Assembly (NCBI GenBank): GCA_947373245.1
Contig: CANBWY010000011.1
Span: forward strand, 1 to 46,649
Reading direction: 5' to 3'
DNA length: 46,649 nucleotides
Origin: Comamonadaceae bacterium
GTDB lineage: Bacteria; Pseudomonadota; Gammaproteobacteria; Burkholderiales; Burkholderiaceae_C
Shown here: in pieces, positions 17,194-26,226 of the stretch
Layout of the letters: each line of letters starts with the position of its first letter
Position numbering within the stretch: position 1 is the first letter of the stretch
The notes under the pieces: model-generated
What the model was told of the DNA's origin: nothing
The model's input: only the letters and a program-made list of their open reading frames with translations
Databases searched by the model: none
Program-made: the position numbers and the translations under genes

Positions 17194-18150
17194 TCACACA
17201 CGCGCAGCCCAGCGTTGAGACAGCACACCGCCCAGCGCCAGCTGCAGCGGGTGATAAAGCATGATGGGAATCAAGATCAAACCCAGCGCGGGATGGGCGC
17301 CAAAAATCAAATGCGCCATGGGAATGCCTGAGGCCAGGGTTTTCTTAGAGCCGCACAGCACGGCAGCAATACGGTCTTCGTCTGGCAAGCCCATCAGACG
17401 TGCTGAAAATTGCGTGAATTGAAAAACCAAAAAGAACAACAAACCACAGACCGCCAAGCTTTGAATCAAGACGATGCCGCCATATTGCGTCCAAATGCCT
17501 TGCTGCACCGAGTCACTGAATGAGGTGTAGACCAAAGTCAAGATGGTCCATCGGTCCACCCGCATGATGTGTGTCTTGTGACGTGCCGCCCAAACGGTCA
17601 GCCAAGGGCGTGACAACTGGCCCGCCATCAAAGGCAATACCACCCAGATCAACAAATCAACCACCACCGGCCATACGTCCAAAGGCTGGCCTTCGTGCCC
17701 CATGGCCCAAGCCATCCAAAGCGGGGTGAGCACCACGCCCATCAGCGCAGACAAGGTGGCATTGAACAAGGCAACCGGCACATTGCCCCGTGCCGCCGCG
17801 GTCAATGCGACAGACGACGAAACTGTCGAAGGCAGCGCACACAAATAAAAGTAGCCCAACAGCATGTCGGGCGACATCCAGTCTTGACCAATCTGCATCA
17901 GCCCGAGGCCCAACAGGGGGAACACCAAAAACGTGCTCAGTTGAATCAGCACGTGCACACGCCAGCGCGTGGCCCCCTCGCGCAATGACGCCATCGAAAG
18001 GCTGAGGCCATTGAGATAAAAAACCAAGGCAATGCCCACTTTGTTGAGCACCTCGGGATGCAAGAAACCACCATGGGCACCGGGTTGCGGAAAAACAAAT
18101 GCGAGCACAACCGCGGCGATCATGCCTTTCAAAAACCAGTCAAATTTCAT
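17194..18150 (-). CDS. Bile acid:sodium symporter-like (SBF-like) membrane carrier
   Basis: A 318-residue protein with about ten hydrophobic helices throughout, of the SBF-like family (PF13593; YfeH/RCH1 type). Recognisable parts are LVFYLNGLSLS in the second helix, YLCALPSTVSSSVALTAAARGNVPVALFNA in pieces, and CGSKKTLASGIPMAHLIF near the end. Substrates of this branch are mostly unknown organic anions. The ATG at 18150 is 5 bases downstream of the preceding hydrolase stop; a TTG at 18162 is less likely. As last gene of the peptide-ABC operon it may export or import a product of the Ntn hydrolase. Confidence 0.85.
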   Translation of the reverse strand: MKFDWFLKGMIAAVVLAFVFPQPGAHGGFLHPEVLNKVGIALVFYLNGLSLSMASLREGATRWRVHVLIQLSTFLVFPLLGLGLMQIGQDWMSPDMLLGYFYLCALPSTVSSSVALTAAARGNVPVALFNATLSALMGVVLTPLWMAWAMGHEGQPLDVWPVVVDLLIWVVLPLMAGQLSRPWLTVWAARHKTHIMRVDRWTILTLVYTSFSDSVQQGIWTQYGGIVLIQSLAVCGLLFFLVFQFTQFSARLMGLPDEDRIAAVLCGSKKTLASGIPMAHLIFGAHPALGLILIPIMLYHPLQLALGGVLSQRWAARV

Positions 18151-18155
18151 GCGCG

Positions 18156-19748
18156 TTACCAAGCAGAAACGCAGCCATCACTGCGTGGGTCTTCTCCGCC
18201 CTCGATCCAACCACTGGGGTGCAAAACCAAAGCACCCGCATGGCCCATGCGCTCATCAAAATCAGACACCACCTCGACCGGATGGCCCAGCGCTTTGAGC
18301 CCCTCAATCACCGCCGTCGAATAACGCGACTCCACTTTCAAGGATGTGCTTTGTTCGGCCCATGTACGGCCCAGCAGCCAGCGTGGCGCGGCCACCGCAG
18401 AGCGCACGTTGTGCCCACCCCAAACGTAGCGAGAGAACACCGCCGCTTGCGTCTGCGGCTGCCCCTCCCCACCCATGGTGCCGTAGACCAACAAGCGGCC
18501 ATCGTCCAATTGCGCCATGGCAGGGTTGAGGGTGTGAAACGGTTTACGACCTGGCTCCAAACTGCGTAACTTGCCCGGTTGCAAATCAAACGAGCAGCCA
18601 CGGTTTTGCCACCAAAAACCACTCTCCGGCAACACCACACCGCTGCCAAATTCAAAATAAATACTTTGAATCATGCTCACCGCACGGCCTTGGTCGTCCA
18701 CCACACCCATCCACGTGGTGTCGCCATCCGAGTTGGGCGCTGGCCATGGGCTGGCTTTGTCAATTGGCACCGCGTCGGCGAGGCGCTTCACCACGTCTTG
18801 CGTGAGCAACGTGACCGGATCGACTGCCATGTGTGATGGATCGGTGACGAATCGGTCACGCACGATGAAGGCCTGCTTGGTCGCTTCAACCAAGGCGTGA
18901 ATACCTTGGATGTTGTCGGGATTCCAACCTTGCTGGCGAATGCGGTCGTACACACCCAAGATGAGTAAGGAGGCCAAGCCTTGCGTGGGCGGCGCCATGT
19001 TGTAGACCGTGGCGTCAGACAACTTCAAGGACAAAGGTGCTTTCACCTGCGCATGGTGGCTGGCCAAATCTTGTGCCGTGATGGGGCTGCCCACGGCGGC
19101 TAAATCGCGAGCGATTTGCTGCGCCAAATCACCTCTGTAAAAGTCATCCGCACCGGCCTTGGCCAGCTGGGTCAACGTCGCAGCCAAGGCGGGGAAGGTG
19201 TGGCGGTCACCGTAGCGCGGCACTTGGCTTTGCGCGTTCAAAAATGCACCGGCAAATCCTGGCTGGTCTTGCAACTCAGCCAGTTTGGCACGGGTGTTGG
19301 CCTCTTGGCTGTGCGTGACGGGAAAGCCTTCACGTGCGTAATCAATGGCGCTCTCTAGCAAGCGCGCAAAGGGCAACTTGCCACCCCAGTTCGCTTGGCT
19401 ATAGGCATAGGCAGCGCCCCAACCCGAAATGGTGCCAGCCACCGTGTTGGCGGCCAAAGGACCGCGCCATGGAATGGTGGCCATGTCGCCGTACAAGGCA
19501 CGCGTCACCCCAGCACCCGCAGCGCCACAGGCATCGATGGATTGCATGGCTTGGCCGGGTGCGTGCATCAACCAAAAGCCATCGCCACCAATGCCCGTCA
19601 TGTGCGGATACACCACGGCCAAAGTGGCCGCCACCGCAATGGTGGCTTCGATGGCGTTGCCGCCCTCACGCAAAATATCCAAGCCTGCTTGCGAGGCCAG
19701 CGAATGGGGGGCAACAACAGCGCCACGTCGTCCAAGAATAGGATTCAT
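18156..19748 (-). CDS. Gamma-glutamyltransferase-family Ntn hydrolase (HpxW/oxamate-amidohydrolase-like)
   Basis: A 530-residue proenzyme-type protein without a signal peptide, so cytoplasmic, unlike periplasmic Ggt. The autoprocessing site reads GDTTWMGVVDDQG with Thr344 the expected nucleophile, and the glycine motif is TGIGGDGFWL (51-60). The canonical TTHxSVVD has Trp in place of His and Gly in place of Ser. This, with QSIYFEFGSGVVLPESGFWWQNRG, resembles HpxW, an oxamate amidohydrolase of purine catabolism, more than glutathione-cleaving Ggt. The ATG at 19748 overlaps the GntR stop by one base (TGATG) and has GGAG 9 bases upstream. The true substrate is open: an amide or gamma-glutamyl compound taken up by the linked ABC transporter. 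Confidence 0.83.
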   Translation of the reverse strand: MNPILGRRGAVVAPHSLASQAGLDILREGGNAIEATIAVAATLAVVYPHMTGIGGDGFWLMHAPGQAMQSIDACGAAGAGVTRALYGDMATIPWRGPLAANTVAGTISGWGAAYAYSQANWGGKLPFARLLESAIDYAREGFPVTHSQEANTRAKLAELQDQPGFAGAFLNAQSQVPRYGDRHTFPALAATLTQLAKAGADDFYRGDLAQQIARDLAAVGSPITAQDLASHHAQVKAPLSLKLSDATVYNMAPPTQGLASLLILGVYDRIRQQGWNPDNIQGIHALVEATKQAFIVRDRFVTDPSHMAVDPVTLLTQDVVKRLADAVPIDKASPWPAPNSDGDTTWMGVVDDQGRAVSMIQSIYFEFGSGVVLPESGFWWQNRGCSFDLQPGKLRSLEPGRKPFHTLNPAMAQLDDGRLLVYGTMGGEGQPQTQAAVFSRYVWGGHNVRSAVAAPRWLLGRTWAEQSTSLKVESRYSTAVIEGLKALGHPVEVVSDFDERMGHAGALVLHPSGWIEGGEDPRSDGCVSAW

Positions 19749-20428
19749 CAAGTGCTCCAAGAAGGTGAGACGTGCGCTGCTGCGCTACGTGCAGATAAAA
19801 GATGGCCGCGCATTTCGCGGTAACACGTCACCACATCCCTCGCCATCAAGGCTTCAACGATGACGGCGTGCTCTTCGTAGGAGGCGGACATGCGAGCCAC
19901 GTTGCGAAACTGTGTGCGACGAAAGCTTGAAATTTTATGGCGCAAGCCCGTGATCATGTCGATCAACACGGGGTTGTGACAGCCCTGAATGATGACGGTG
20001 TGCAAATCGCGGTTGATGGCATCGTAGGCATCCGCATCTTGGTGCTGTATGGCGACGCGACTTTGGGCATGCAATTCACACAAACGCTGACGCTCAGCCT
20101 CTGTCATGCGCAAGGCGGCATGGCGGGCACACGTGGCCTCTAGCTCACCCATGACTTCGAACATCTGGTCCAGCTGAACCGGCGTCATCTCAGCCACGAC
20201 AGAGCCCCGGTTAGGGCGATTCGCAACCAATCCGGTGATGGCCAACTGTTTCAATGCTTCGCGCACAGGCGTGCGCGAGACTTGAAAACGTGTCGCCAAG
20301 TTGGTTTCATCCAAGCGTTCGCCTGGCAGAAAAACGCCCATGGCGATGTCATCCGCTATTTTTTTGCAGACCTCATCGGCCAAGCCGCCTCGGCCACGCG
20401 ACACAACAGAGGTGCTGACTGACGTCAT
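19748..20428 (-). CDS. GntR-family transcription regulator, FCD subfamily
   Basis: A 226-residue regulator. The N-terminal winged helix (about 15-85) includes GERLDETNLATRFQVSRTPVREALKQL and NRPNRGSVVAEM in parts. The all-helical FCD ligand domain (about 95-215) has the expected metal-binding Asp/His set (DAINRDLHTVIIQGCHN). The start at 20428 overlaps the upstream ATPase stop as ATGA; a longer frame to 20515 runs into that gene. It lies inside the operon it probably controls, with the hydrolase following by a one-base overlap. Candidate operators are the two TTGCATGCAA palindromes upstream of the first gene. The ligand is presumably an organic acid related to the transported substrate. Confidence 0.9.
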   Translation of the reverse strand: MTSVSTSVVSRGRGGLADEVCKKIADDIAMGVFLPGERLDETNLATRFQVSRTPVREALKQLAITGLVANRPNRGSVVAEMTPVQLDQMFEVMGELEATCARHAALRMTEAERQRLCELHAQSRVAIQHQDADAYDAINRDLHTVIIQGCHNPVLIDMITGLRHKISSFRRTQFRNVARMSASYEEHAVIVEALMARDVVTCYREMRGHLLSARSAAAHVSPSWST

Positions 20429-21405
20429 CGCACGACCTGCGGCAGGGCGACTGGGTGCCAACATGCCAAGCGCGATGAACCTGTCATGACGGTCATGGGC
20501 ACTTCTGTTTGACACTGAACCGTCGCCTGTGCGCAGCGCGCTGCAAAACTACAACCGAGCGGCAAATTCGACAAGTCTGGTGGTGAACCCGGCACCGCCA
20601 TCAGGGGCTTGCCTCTGTCCTCAGCACTCACCGTCGAGGCCAACAAGCCCTGGGTGTACGGGTGCATGGGCTGACGCACGACTTGCGCAACGTCGCCCAT
20701 CTCCACAATGCGACCGGCATACATGACGGCAATGCGATCAGCCACCTCCACCGCAGCACCAATGTCATGCGTGACAAAAATAACGGACATGCCCGTTTCT
20801 TTTTGCAACTCACGCAAAAGCAGCAAGATTTGAATTTGCACAGTGGCATCCAAAGCCGTCGTAGGCTCATCGGCCAACAACAACTTAGGCTTACACACCA
20901 AAGCGAGCGCAATCATGGCGCGTTGACGCATGCCGCCCGACAACTCATGCGGGTAAGCATCAAAGCGGCGACGCGCTTGCGGAATTTGTACGCGCTCCAA
21001 CATGTGCAAGGCTTGGTGCTGCGCTGTCTTGGTGTCCACTCCCTCATGGGCCTGAATCGCTTCGACCATTTGCTGACCAATGGTGTAGACCGGATCAAAC
21101 GCCAAGCCGGGTTCTTGAAACACCATCGAGGCCACGCCACCTCTGTACTGATCCAAGGCGCGTCCTTTTAAAGACAACACATCGTGACCCGCGACAGCTA
21201 TCGAACCGCCAACTTGGGTTGTGCGCTCTGGATGCAAGCGCAGCAAGGTCCGCAAGGTCACACTTTTGCCAGAGCCCGACTCACCAAGTAAGCCCAACAC
21301 CTCGCCTTGCGCCACATCAAAGCTCACTTGATTCAAGGCCTTCGCTTTGCGGTGACCCGTGAATTGAACCGTCAAGTCTTTGACGCAAACCAATGGACTT
21401 GTCAT
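20425..21405 (-). CDS. Peptide-type ABC transporter ATP-binding protein (OppD/DppD)
   Basis: A 326-residue ATPase. Walker A is GESGSGKS (41-48), the signature LSGGMRQR, Walker B LLLADEPTTALD, with a switch His in VTHDIG. The C-terminal oligopeptide/dipeptide extension with spaced cysteines (CSFAARCAQATVQC) is present, as in Fe-S-containing DppD-type ATPases. It energises import by the permease pair in the cytosolic membrane face. Its start overlaps the previous ATPase stop as ATGA and its stop overlaps the GntR start in the same way. The DppD-type gene follows the DppF-type gene, the reverse of the usual order. Confidence 0.94.
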   Translation of the reverse strand: MTSPLVCVKDLTVQFTGHRKAKALNQVSFDVAQGEVLGLLGESGSGKSVTLRTLLRLHPERTTQVGGSIAVAGHDVLSLKGRALDQYRGGVASMVFQEPGLAFDPVYTIGQQMVEAIQAHEGVDTKTAQHQALHMLERVQIPQARRRFDAYPHELSGGMRQRAMIALALVCKPKLLLADEPTTALDATVQIQILLLLRELQKETGMSVIFVTHDIGAAVEVADRIAVMYAGRIVEMGDVAQVVRQPMHPYTQGLLASTVSAEDRGKPLMAVPGSPPDLSNLPLGCSFAARCAQATVQCQTEVPMTVMTGSSRLACWHPVALPQVVR

Positions 21406-22454
21406 GCCAGCCCCCCTTCACCGGTATGACCGGACTGTGCGTCATTCATGTGACAAGCCACGATGTGTTCGCTGTTGCCGTTGACTTCTATGAGTGCGGG
21501 GGTGCTTGAGGCACACACGGCTTGGGCAAAGGTGCAGCGGTCACGGAAACGGCAGCCACTGGGCGGATTGATCGGGTTGGGTGGGTCTCCGGTCAAAGGT
21601 GATTTCTGAGTCCGATGGCTAGGGTCCATGGACGGCACAGCCGACAACAACGCACGTGTGTAGGGGTGTGCGGCTTCGCTGTAAATCAGCTCGACGGGGC
21701 CGCGCTCCACCACTTGGCCTAGGTACATCACCATCACGTCGTCACTGATGTAGTGCACCACATGCAAATCGTGCGAGATGAACAGGTACGTCAACTGGCG
21801 CTCGGCTTTGAGCTCTTGCAACAAGTTCAACACCTGGGCCTGTACCGATTTGTCGAGTGCGGCCACCGCTTCATCCAAGATCACCAAGCGTGGATGAAAA
21901 GCCAATGCACGCGCGATGTTCACGCGTTGACGTTGACCGCCAGACAGCTCATGCGGATAACGCGACGCAAACTGATCGGGCTCCAGACCTACACGGGCAA
22001 GCAAGGCACGGGCTTCTTGCATCGCGGTTTCGGCATCCATGCCATGCACCTGTGGTCCATACGCAATGGTCTCCACAATGGTCAAGCGCGGATTGAGAGA
22101 TGCGAATGAATCTTGAAAGACCATTTGCAAATTACGGCGAAATTCTTTCAGGGCAATGCCACCGTACTCGGCCACGCCGTCACCATCAAACACCATGCTG
22201 CCGCTGTCGGGCGGCATGAGCCGCGCGATAAGTCGTGCAGTCGTGGACTTGCCGCAGCCCGACTCACCCACGATGCCCAAGGTTTTTCCTTTGGTCACCG
22301 AAAAACTCACCCCATCCACCGCGTGCACAAACTTGCGCTCACGCTCGAACAGACCGGTGCGCACAGGAAAGTGTTTTTTCAAATCGTGCACCACCAGCAA
22401 GGGCTGGGCTGGGCCACCGCGATCTTGCACATCAAGAACAGAAGAAGTAGTCAT
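21402..22454 (-). CDS. Peptide-type ABC transporter ATP-binding protein (OppF/DppF)
   Basis: A 350-residue ATPase. Walker A is GESGCGKS (63-70), the signature [15 protein letters not shown], Walker B LVILDEAVAALDKSVQAQVL, and the C-terminal extension carries CRFRDRCTFAQAVC. The common DEPVSALD is DEAVAALD here, with the catalytic Glu kept. The ATG at 22454 overlaps the OppC stop by 4 bases; an open frame continues to 22598 but inside oppC. It works as the heteromeric partner of the DppD-type ATPase encoded next. Confidence 0.94.
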   Translation of the reverse strand: MTTSSVLDVQDRGGPAQPLLVVHDLKKHFPVRTGLFERERKFVHAVDGVSFSVTKGKTLGIVGESGCGKSTTARLIARLMPPDSGSMVFDGDGVAEYGGIALKEFRRNLQMVFQDSFASLNPRLTIVETIAYGPQVHGMDAETAMQEARALLARVGLEPDQFASRYPHELSGGQRQRVNIARALAFHPRLVILDEAVAALDKSVQAQVLNLLQELKAERQLTYLFISHDLHVVHYISDDVMVMYLGQVVERGPVELIYSEAAHPYTRALLSAVPSMDPSHRTQKSPLTGDPPNPINPPSGCRFRDRCTFAQAVCASSTPALIEVNGNSEHIVACHMNDAQSGHTGEGGLA

Positions 22455-23317
22455 CGGCGAATGTCCATAGCAGAGCGAACCCCATCCGCCAACAAATTGA
22501 AGGCGATGGACGTGATGAAAATAAAAGCACCCGGCAAAGCCGCAATCCAAGGGTTGTTGTAAATCGCAGAACGCAAGGTGTTGAGCATCAAGCCCCACTC
22601 GGGCTCAGGGGGTTTCACGCCCAGACCCAGGAACGACAAGCCTGAGGCCAAGATCATGCTCACGCTCAACAAGCCCGTGGCGTACACAAACACAGGCCCC
22701 AACACATTGCCCAACACATGCACGCGGATGATGGAGAACGCACTCGCACCGCTCATGCGAGCGGCCTCGATGTAGTCAAGTTTGCGCACCTGTGTGGTCA
22801 CACTTTCGGCCACGCGCACCACTTGCGGCACAAACACCAAGGTCAAGGCGATCAAGCTGTTGCTCATGCCCGGGCCCAAGGCTCCCGAAATGGCCACGGC
22901 CAACAACACCGAGGGAAATGCATAAAACACATCCAAGACACGCATGATGACCATGTTCACGCGTCCGCCCGCATAGCCTGCAAACAACCCTAAGCTGGTG
23001 CCAATAAAAAATGCCGCGAACACCGGCACCACGCCCATCAACAAAGACAAACGGCCACCGTACATCAGACGCGTCACCATGTCTCGGCCCAACTCATCGG
23101 TACCCAACCAATAGCCAGGACTGCCAATGGGTAACAACCGGTTGAGCATGCTGGCCTTGAACGGATCAGCCGGCGCCAACCAAGGTGCAAACACCGCGGA
23201 ACAGAGGAGAAGCAACAGCACCACAGCGCTCGCCATGGCCACAGGCTCTTGACGCAACTGACGCGCCACCACATGCCAATAGCTGCGACTCGGAATAGAA
23301 GAATGAGATGAATTCAT
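22451..23317 (-). CDS. Peptide-type ABC transporter permease (OppC/DppC)
   Basis: A 288-residue inner-membrane permease. It has an N-terminal cytoplasmic tail, a first helix (AVVLLLLLCSAVFAPWLAP), the periplasmic HWLGTDELGRD-like segment (YWLGTDELGRDMVTRLMYG) typical of DppC, and the EAA loop YIEAARMSGASAFSIIRVHVL that docks on the ATPases. Further helices fill the C-terminal half. It pairs with the OppB-type permease encoded 9 bases upstream, and its stop overlaps the next ATPase start. Confidence 0.95.
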   Translation of the reverse strand: MNSSHSSIPSRSYWHVVARQLRQEPVAMASAVVLLLLLCSAVFAPWLAPADPFKASMLNRLLPIGSPGYWLGTDELGRDMVTRLMYGGRLSLLMGVVPVFAAFFIGTSLGLFAGYAGGRVNMVIMRVLDVFYAFPSVLLAVAISGALGPGMSNSLIALTLVFVPQVVRVAESVTTQVRKLDYIEAARMSGASAFSIIRVHVLGNVLGPVFVYATGLLSVSMILASGLSFLGLGVKPPEPEWGLMLNTLRSAIYNNPWIAALPGAFIFITSIAFNLLADGVRSAMDIRR

Positions 23318-23326
23318 GTCGCGCTC

Positions 23327-24280
23327 TCAACCACGGCCCATGCGTGGGTCAATCAAGGGTTGCAAAATATCCACCAACAAGTTCAGCACCACAAAGAACA
23401 TGCACAGCACCAGCAAGGTGCCCTGCAACAAAGGAATGTCACGTTGGAAAATAGCGGTGTTCAACAAAAAGCCTGTGCCCGGCCAAGCAAACACCGTCTC
23501 CACCAAGATCGAGCCACCCATGAGGTAGCCCACTTGCAATCCGGCCACGGCCAGTACTGTGGGTGCTGTGTTTTTCGCCACATGACGAAACACCGCCATG
23601 CCACTCAAGCCACGCGCACGCAAGGCCACTACAAACTCTTGCTCCAACATGTCGGCCACCAAAGCCCGCACCGTGCGGGTGATGATGCCCATCGGAATCA
23701 CAGACAACGTGACGGCGGGCAGCACCAAGTAGCGCATGTGATCCCAGTCCCACGACCAATCGGTGGAGCCCCCAGGCCCTGCCCCCATCGCAGGAAACCA
23801 CCCCAACCAAGTTGAAAAAATGATCGTCAACACCAAGCCGAGCCAGTAGTGGGGAATGCTCACCCCCACCACCGAGAAAGCTGTGGCGGCGCGGTCCACA
23901 CCGCTGCCGTGTTTGTATCCCGCAAGCGCCCCCAACACGCAACCGACCAATACACCCAAGCCAGAGGCAATGCCTGCCAACAGCAAGGTGTTGCCCACTG
24001 CGCCAAAGACTTCGGTCACCACCGCACGCCCAGAGGCAATGGAGGTGCCTAAGTCGCCCTGCACCGCGCGCCACAGCCAAAGGCCATATTGCACAGGCAC
24101 AGGACGGTCGAGGCCGTAGGCACTTCGAAGGGCCTCAATCACATCAGCTGGTGCATCAGCTGGGGCAATGGCATTGAGCGGATCGCCCGGTGCCAAGTAC
24201 ACCAACATGAAAGACACCACGGTGACGCTGAGCGCGATGGGTAATGCGTACAAGAGACGCTTGAGGATGTAGGTCAGCAT
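23327..24280 (-). CDS. Peptide-type ABC transporter permease (OppB/DppB)
   Basis: A 317-residue inner-membrane permease with six predicted helices. Family landmarks are the opening MLTYILKRLLYALPIALSV, FMLVYLAPGDPL, the EAA loop FVVALRARGLSGMAVFRHV and the end GGSILVETVFAWPGTGFLL. It forms the pore with OppC. The ATG at 24280 directly abuts the stop codon of the binding-protein gene (no spacer), suggesting coupled translation. Confidence 0.95.
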   Translation of the reverse strand: MLTYILKRLLYALPIALSVTVVSFMLVYLAPGDPLNAIAPADAPADVIEALRSAYGLDRPVPVQYGLWLWRAVQGDLGTSIASGRAVVTEVFGAVGNTLLLAGIASGLGVLVGCVLGALAGYKHGSGVDRAATAFSVVGVSIPHYWLGLVLTIIFSTWLGWFPAMGAGPGGSTDWSWDWDHMRYLVLPAVTLSVIPMGIITRTVRALVADMLEQEFVVALRARGLSGMAVFRHVAKNTAPTVLAVAGLQVGYLMGGSILVETVFAWPGTGFLLNTAIFQRDIPLLQGTLLVLCMFFVVLNLLVDILQPLIDPRMGRG

Positions 24281-25894
24281 TTATTTCATGCGAATGGTGG
24301 TGAGGTCTTGGAACCAGTGTTGTGCTTGCACAAACTCTTGCACCTTGGGCGACATGGCGTGTGGATTCACGTCATGCACAACCCACAACATGAGCGCTTG
24401 GTCAACCATCGTTTCGTGAATTTCAGCGAGCAGCTTGTCTTGAATCTTGGTGTCGAAATTCTTGCGAATCGTGTCAATCGCGCCGTCCACTTTGGGGTTG
24501 TTGTAGCCCCCCCAGTTCACGCCGTTGGGCGCGATGTAGCGGCTGTCCACAAAACGTGTGATCGCGTAGAACGGGTCGGCGGTGACGTAGCCCAAGTTGA
24601 TGGCCGAGATGCCCTTGCCAGCATTCATGTCCGCCTTGGCACCACTGCGCCAGTGCAGGTACAGGTTTTCCAACTCCACCACTTCAAACTCCAGCTGAAT
24701 GCCCACTTCGGCCAAACTTTGTTGGATGAACTCGTTCATGGGCAAAGACAACATTTGCCCCGTACCGCCCTGCGCGATGATGACCTTGGCTTTGAGGGGT
24801 TTGGCAGGGCTGTAACCCGCTTGCGCCATCAAGGCCTTGGCCGCTTTCACGTCATAACCAATCTTGAAAGAAGGCTGACCAAACCAAGGACTGGTTTTGT
24901 CGAGTTGACCTCTTGCAGGCGTGGCTAAACCATTGAGCAACTTCACAATCGCATCACGGTCAATCGCCAAGTTCGCGGCTTTGCGCACACGAATGTCAGC
25001 CCAAGGCGAACCCGGTAGCGTAGAGAAGTGATACGGCCAGACATGCGGCGTGACGTTGGTGACCAACTTAAAGCCAGAGCTCTTGAGTTGTGGCAACACA
25101 TCTGGTGGCGGTGTTTCAATGATGTCGACCTGACCATTGAGCAGCGCGTTAGCACGGGTCATGGCGTCAGGAATGGGCATCAAGATAATTCGGTCCGTCT
25201 TGGCCATGCGGGTCTTGTCCCAATAGGCGCTGTTTTTGACCAACTCGGCACGCTCGCGTGGCACCAATTTGTCCAACTTGAATGGTCCTGTGCCAGAGGG
25301 TTGGGCAGCAACCTTGCTCCAGTCGTGGCCTAGCTTTTCCCACTGGGCAGGACTTGAAATCAAGAACCAAGGCAGTTGATAAGGAAAGAGCGCATCCACG
25401 TCCTTGGTGGTGATCTCGACGGTGTAGTCATCGACCACGCGGTAGGACGCAATCGATGGAATACGTGAGCGTACTTGGGCGCTTTGTTTGGCATCGTATT
25501 GAGGCGACTTATCGGACAGCACTTTGTCCAAGTTCCACACCACCGCATCCGCTTTGAGCTCGGAGCCATCATGGAACTTCACACCTTTGCGCAGGGTGAA
25601 CAACCATTTCTTATTGTCTTTGGCGTCCACCTTCCAACTACTGGCCAAACCTGGCACCAACTTGCCGGGACGTGTGGCGATGTTGGCCTCCCACGCCACC
25701 AGGGGGTCATACAAGGTGTGCCCTGTGAATTGGTAAGCACCGGCACCCCGATCAGGCTGACCGGTGGTGAGCGGAATGTCCGCCATAGAGATGCCGTAAC
25801 GCGCCACGGTCTCGGCTTGCAAGCCAGAGTTCAGCAGCATGGCAATAGGCAACGCGACCAGCCAGCGTGGAAGTTGCTTGCAAACAGATTTCAT
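24281..25894 (-). CDS. ABC transporter substrate-binding protein, family 5 (peptide/organic solute)
   Basis: A 537-residue periplasmic binding protein of the SBP_bac_5 family, with a signal peptide ending at about LQA (residue 26). Family landmarks are YDPLVAWEANIATRPGKLVPG, WLFTLRKGVKFHDGSELKADAVVWNLD in parts, GTGPFKLDKLVPRE and VRKAANLAIDRDAIVKLLNG. It gives the transporter its specificity; relatives bind di- and oligopeptides, glutathione or opines, and this sequence does not decide between them. It is first in the operon. The ATG at 25894 has GGAG about 8 bases upstream; an in-frame start at 25954 would lie within the promoter. Confidence 0.93.
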   Translation of the reverse strand: MKSVCKQLPRWLVALPIAMLLNSGLQAETVARYGISMADIPLTTGQPDRGAGAYQFTGHTLYDPLVAWEANIATRPGKLVPGLASSWKVDAKDNKKWLFTLRKGVKFHDGSELKADAVVWNLDKVLSDKSPQYDAKQSAQVRSRIPSIASYRVVDDYTVEITTKDVDALFPYQLPWFLISSPAQWEKLGHDWSKVAAQPSGTGPFKLDKLVPRERAELVKNSAYWDKTRMAKTDRIILMPIPDAMTRANALLNGQVDIIETPPPDVLPQLKSSGFKLVTNVTPHVWPYHFSTLPGSPWADIRVRKAANLAIDRDAIVKLLNGLATPARGQLDKTSPWFGQPSFKIGYDVKAAKALMAQAGYSPAKPLKAKVIIAQGGTGQMLSLPMNEFIQQSLAEVGIQLEFEVVELENLYLHWRSGAKADMNAGKGISAINLGYVTADPFYAITRFVDSRYIAPNGVNWGGYNNPKVDGAIDTIRKNFDTKIQDKLLAEIHETMVDQALMLWVVHDVNPHAMSPKVQEFVQAQHWFQDLTTIRMK

Positions 25895-25917
25895 CAAATG
25901 CTCCAAAGTGAAATGAA

Positions 25918-25946
25918 CACTTATTTCATTGCATGCAACGTGCCAA
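25918..25946 (-). promoter_or_regulatory. Promoter of the peptide-ABC/Ntn-hydrolase operon with operator in the spacer
   Basis: On the minus strand a -35 like TTGGCA (25941-25946) and a weak -10 like TAAGTG (25918-25923) are 17 bases apart. The perfect palindrome TTGCATGCAA (25929-25938) fills the spacer. The downstream hexamer lies 23 bases before the start codon. An operator between -35 and -10 is the classical position for repression. The palindrome has the TTG...CAA form of FCD-GntR operators, and the regulator gene lies in the operon. Confidence 0.55.
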
Positions 25947-25974
25947 TTTTTCAATTTATAAGTTGTTTTTTATA

Positions 25975-26226
25975 AAGCCTTGTTTTCAATGTCTTTTTCT
26001 GAAATTGCACGCTCAAACGATTGCAAAGACGAAAACCCGAGACGCATCAACCCATCCCGGTTGCATGCAAGTGCACCAATAAAGTCACTCAATTTCATAA
26101 ATTCATACAATTTGTGTGCAATCCAGTCCAGCCCGAAACCACGATTACGACATGGCAATACCACGGGAAATGACACGATTGAAAACGAACTGTTACTCGA
26201 AAGTCTTGGGCTAACAGACAAAGAAA
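25975..26226. other. Low-GC stretch without a recognised gene
   Basis: Open frames exist on both strands (85 codons plus, 25980-26237; 120 codons minus, 25970-26332), but neither has a recognisable domain or convincing ribosome site. The minus frame runs through the terminator hairpin. The stretch contains the distal TTGCATGCAA palindrome. It may be the decayed end of an insertion next to the operon promoter. Confidence 0.4.
26061..26070. promoter_or_regulatory. Second TTGCATGCAA palindrome (distal operator candidate)
   Basis: An exact copy of the 10-bp palindrome found in the operon promoter, 132 bases further upstream. I saw no other exact copy in the window. A pair at this distance could allow looping by a dimeric GntR regulator. 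Flanks differ (cccgg...gtgca here, tttca...cgtgc at the proximal site), so the match is confined to the palindrome. Confidence 0.45.
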
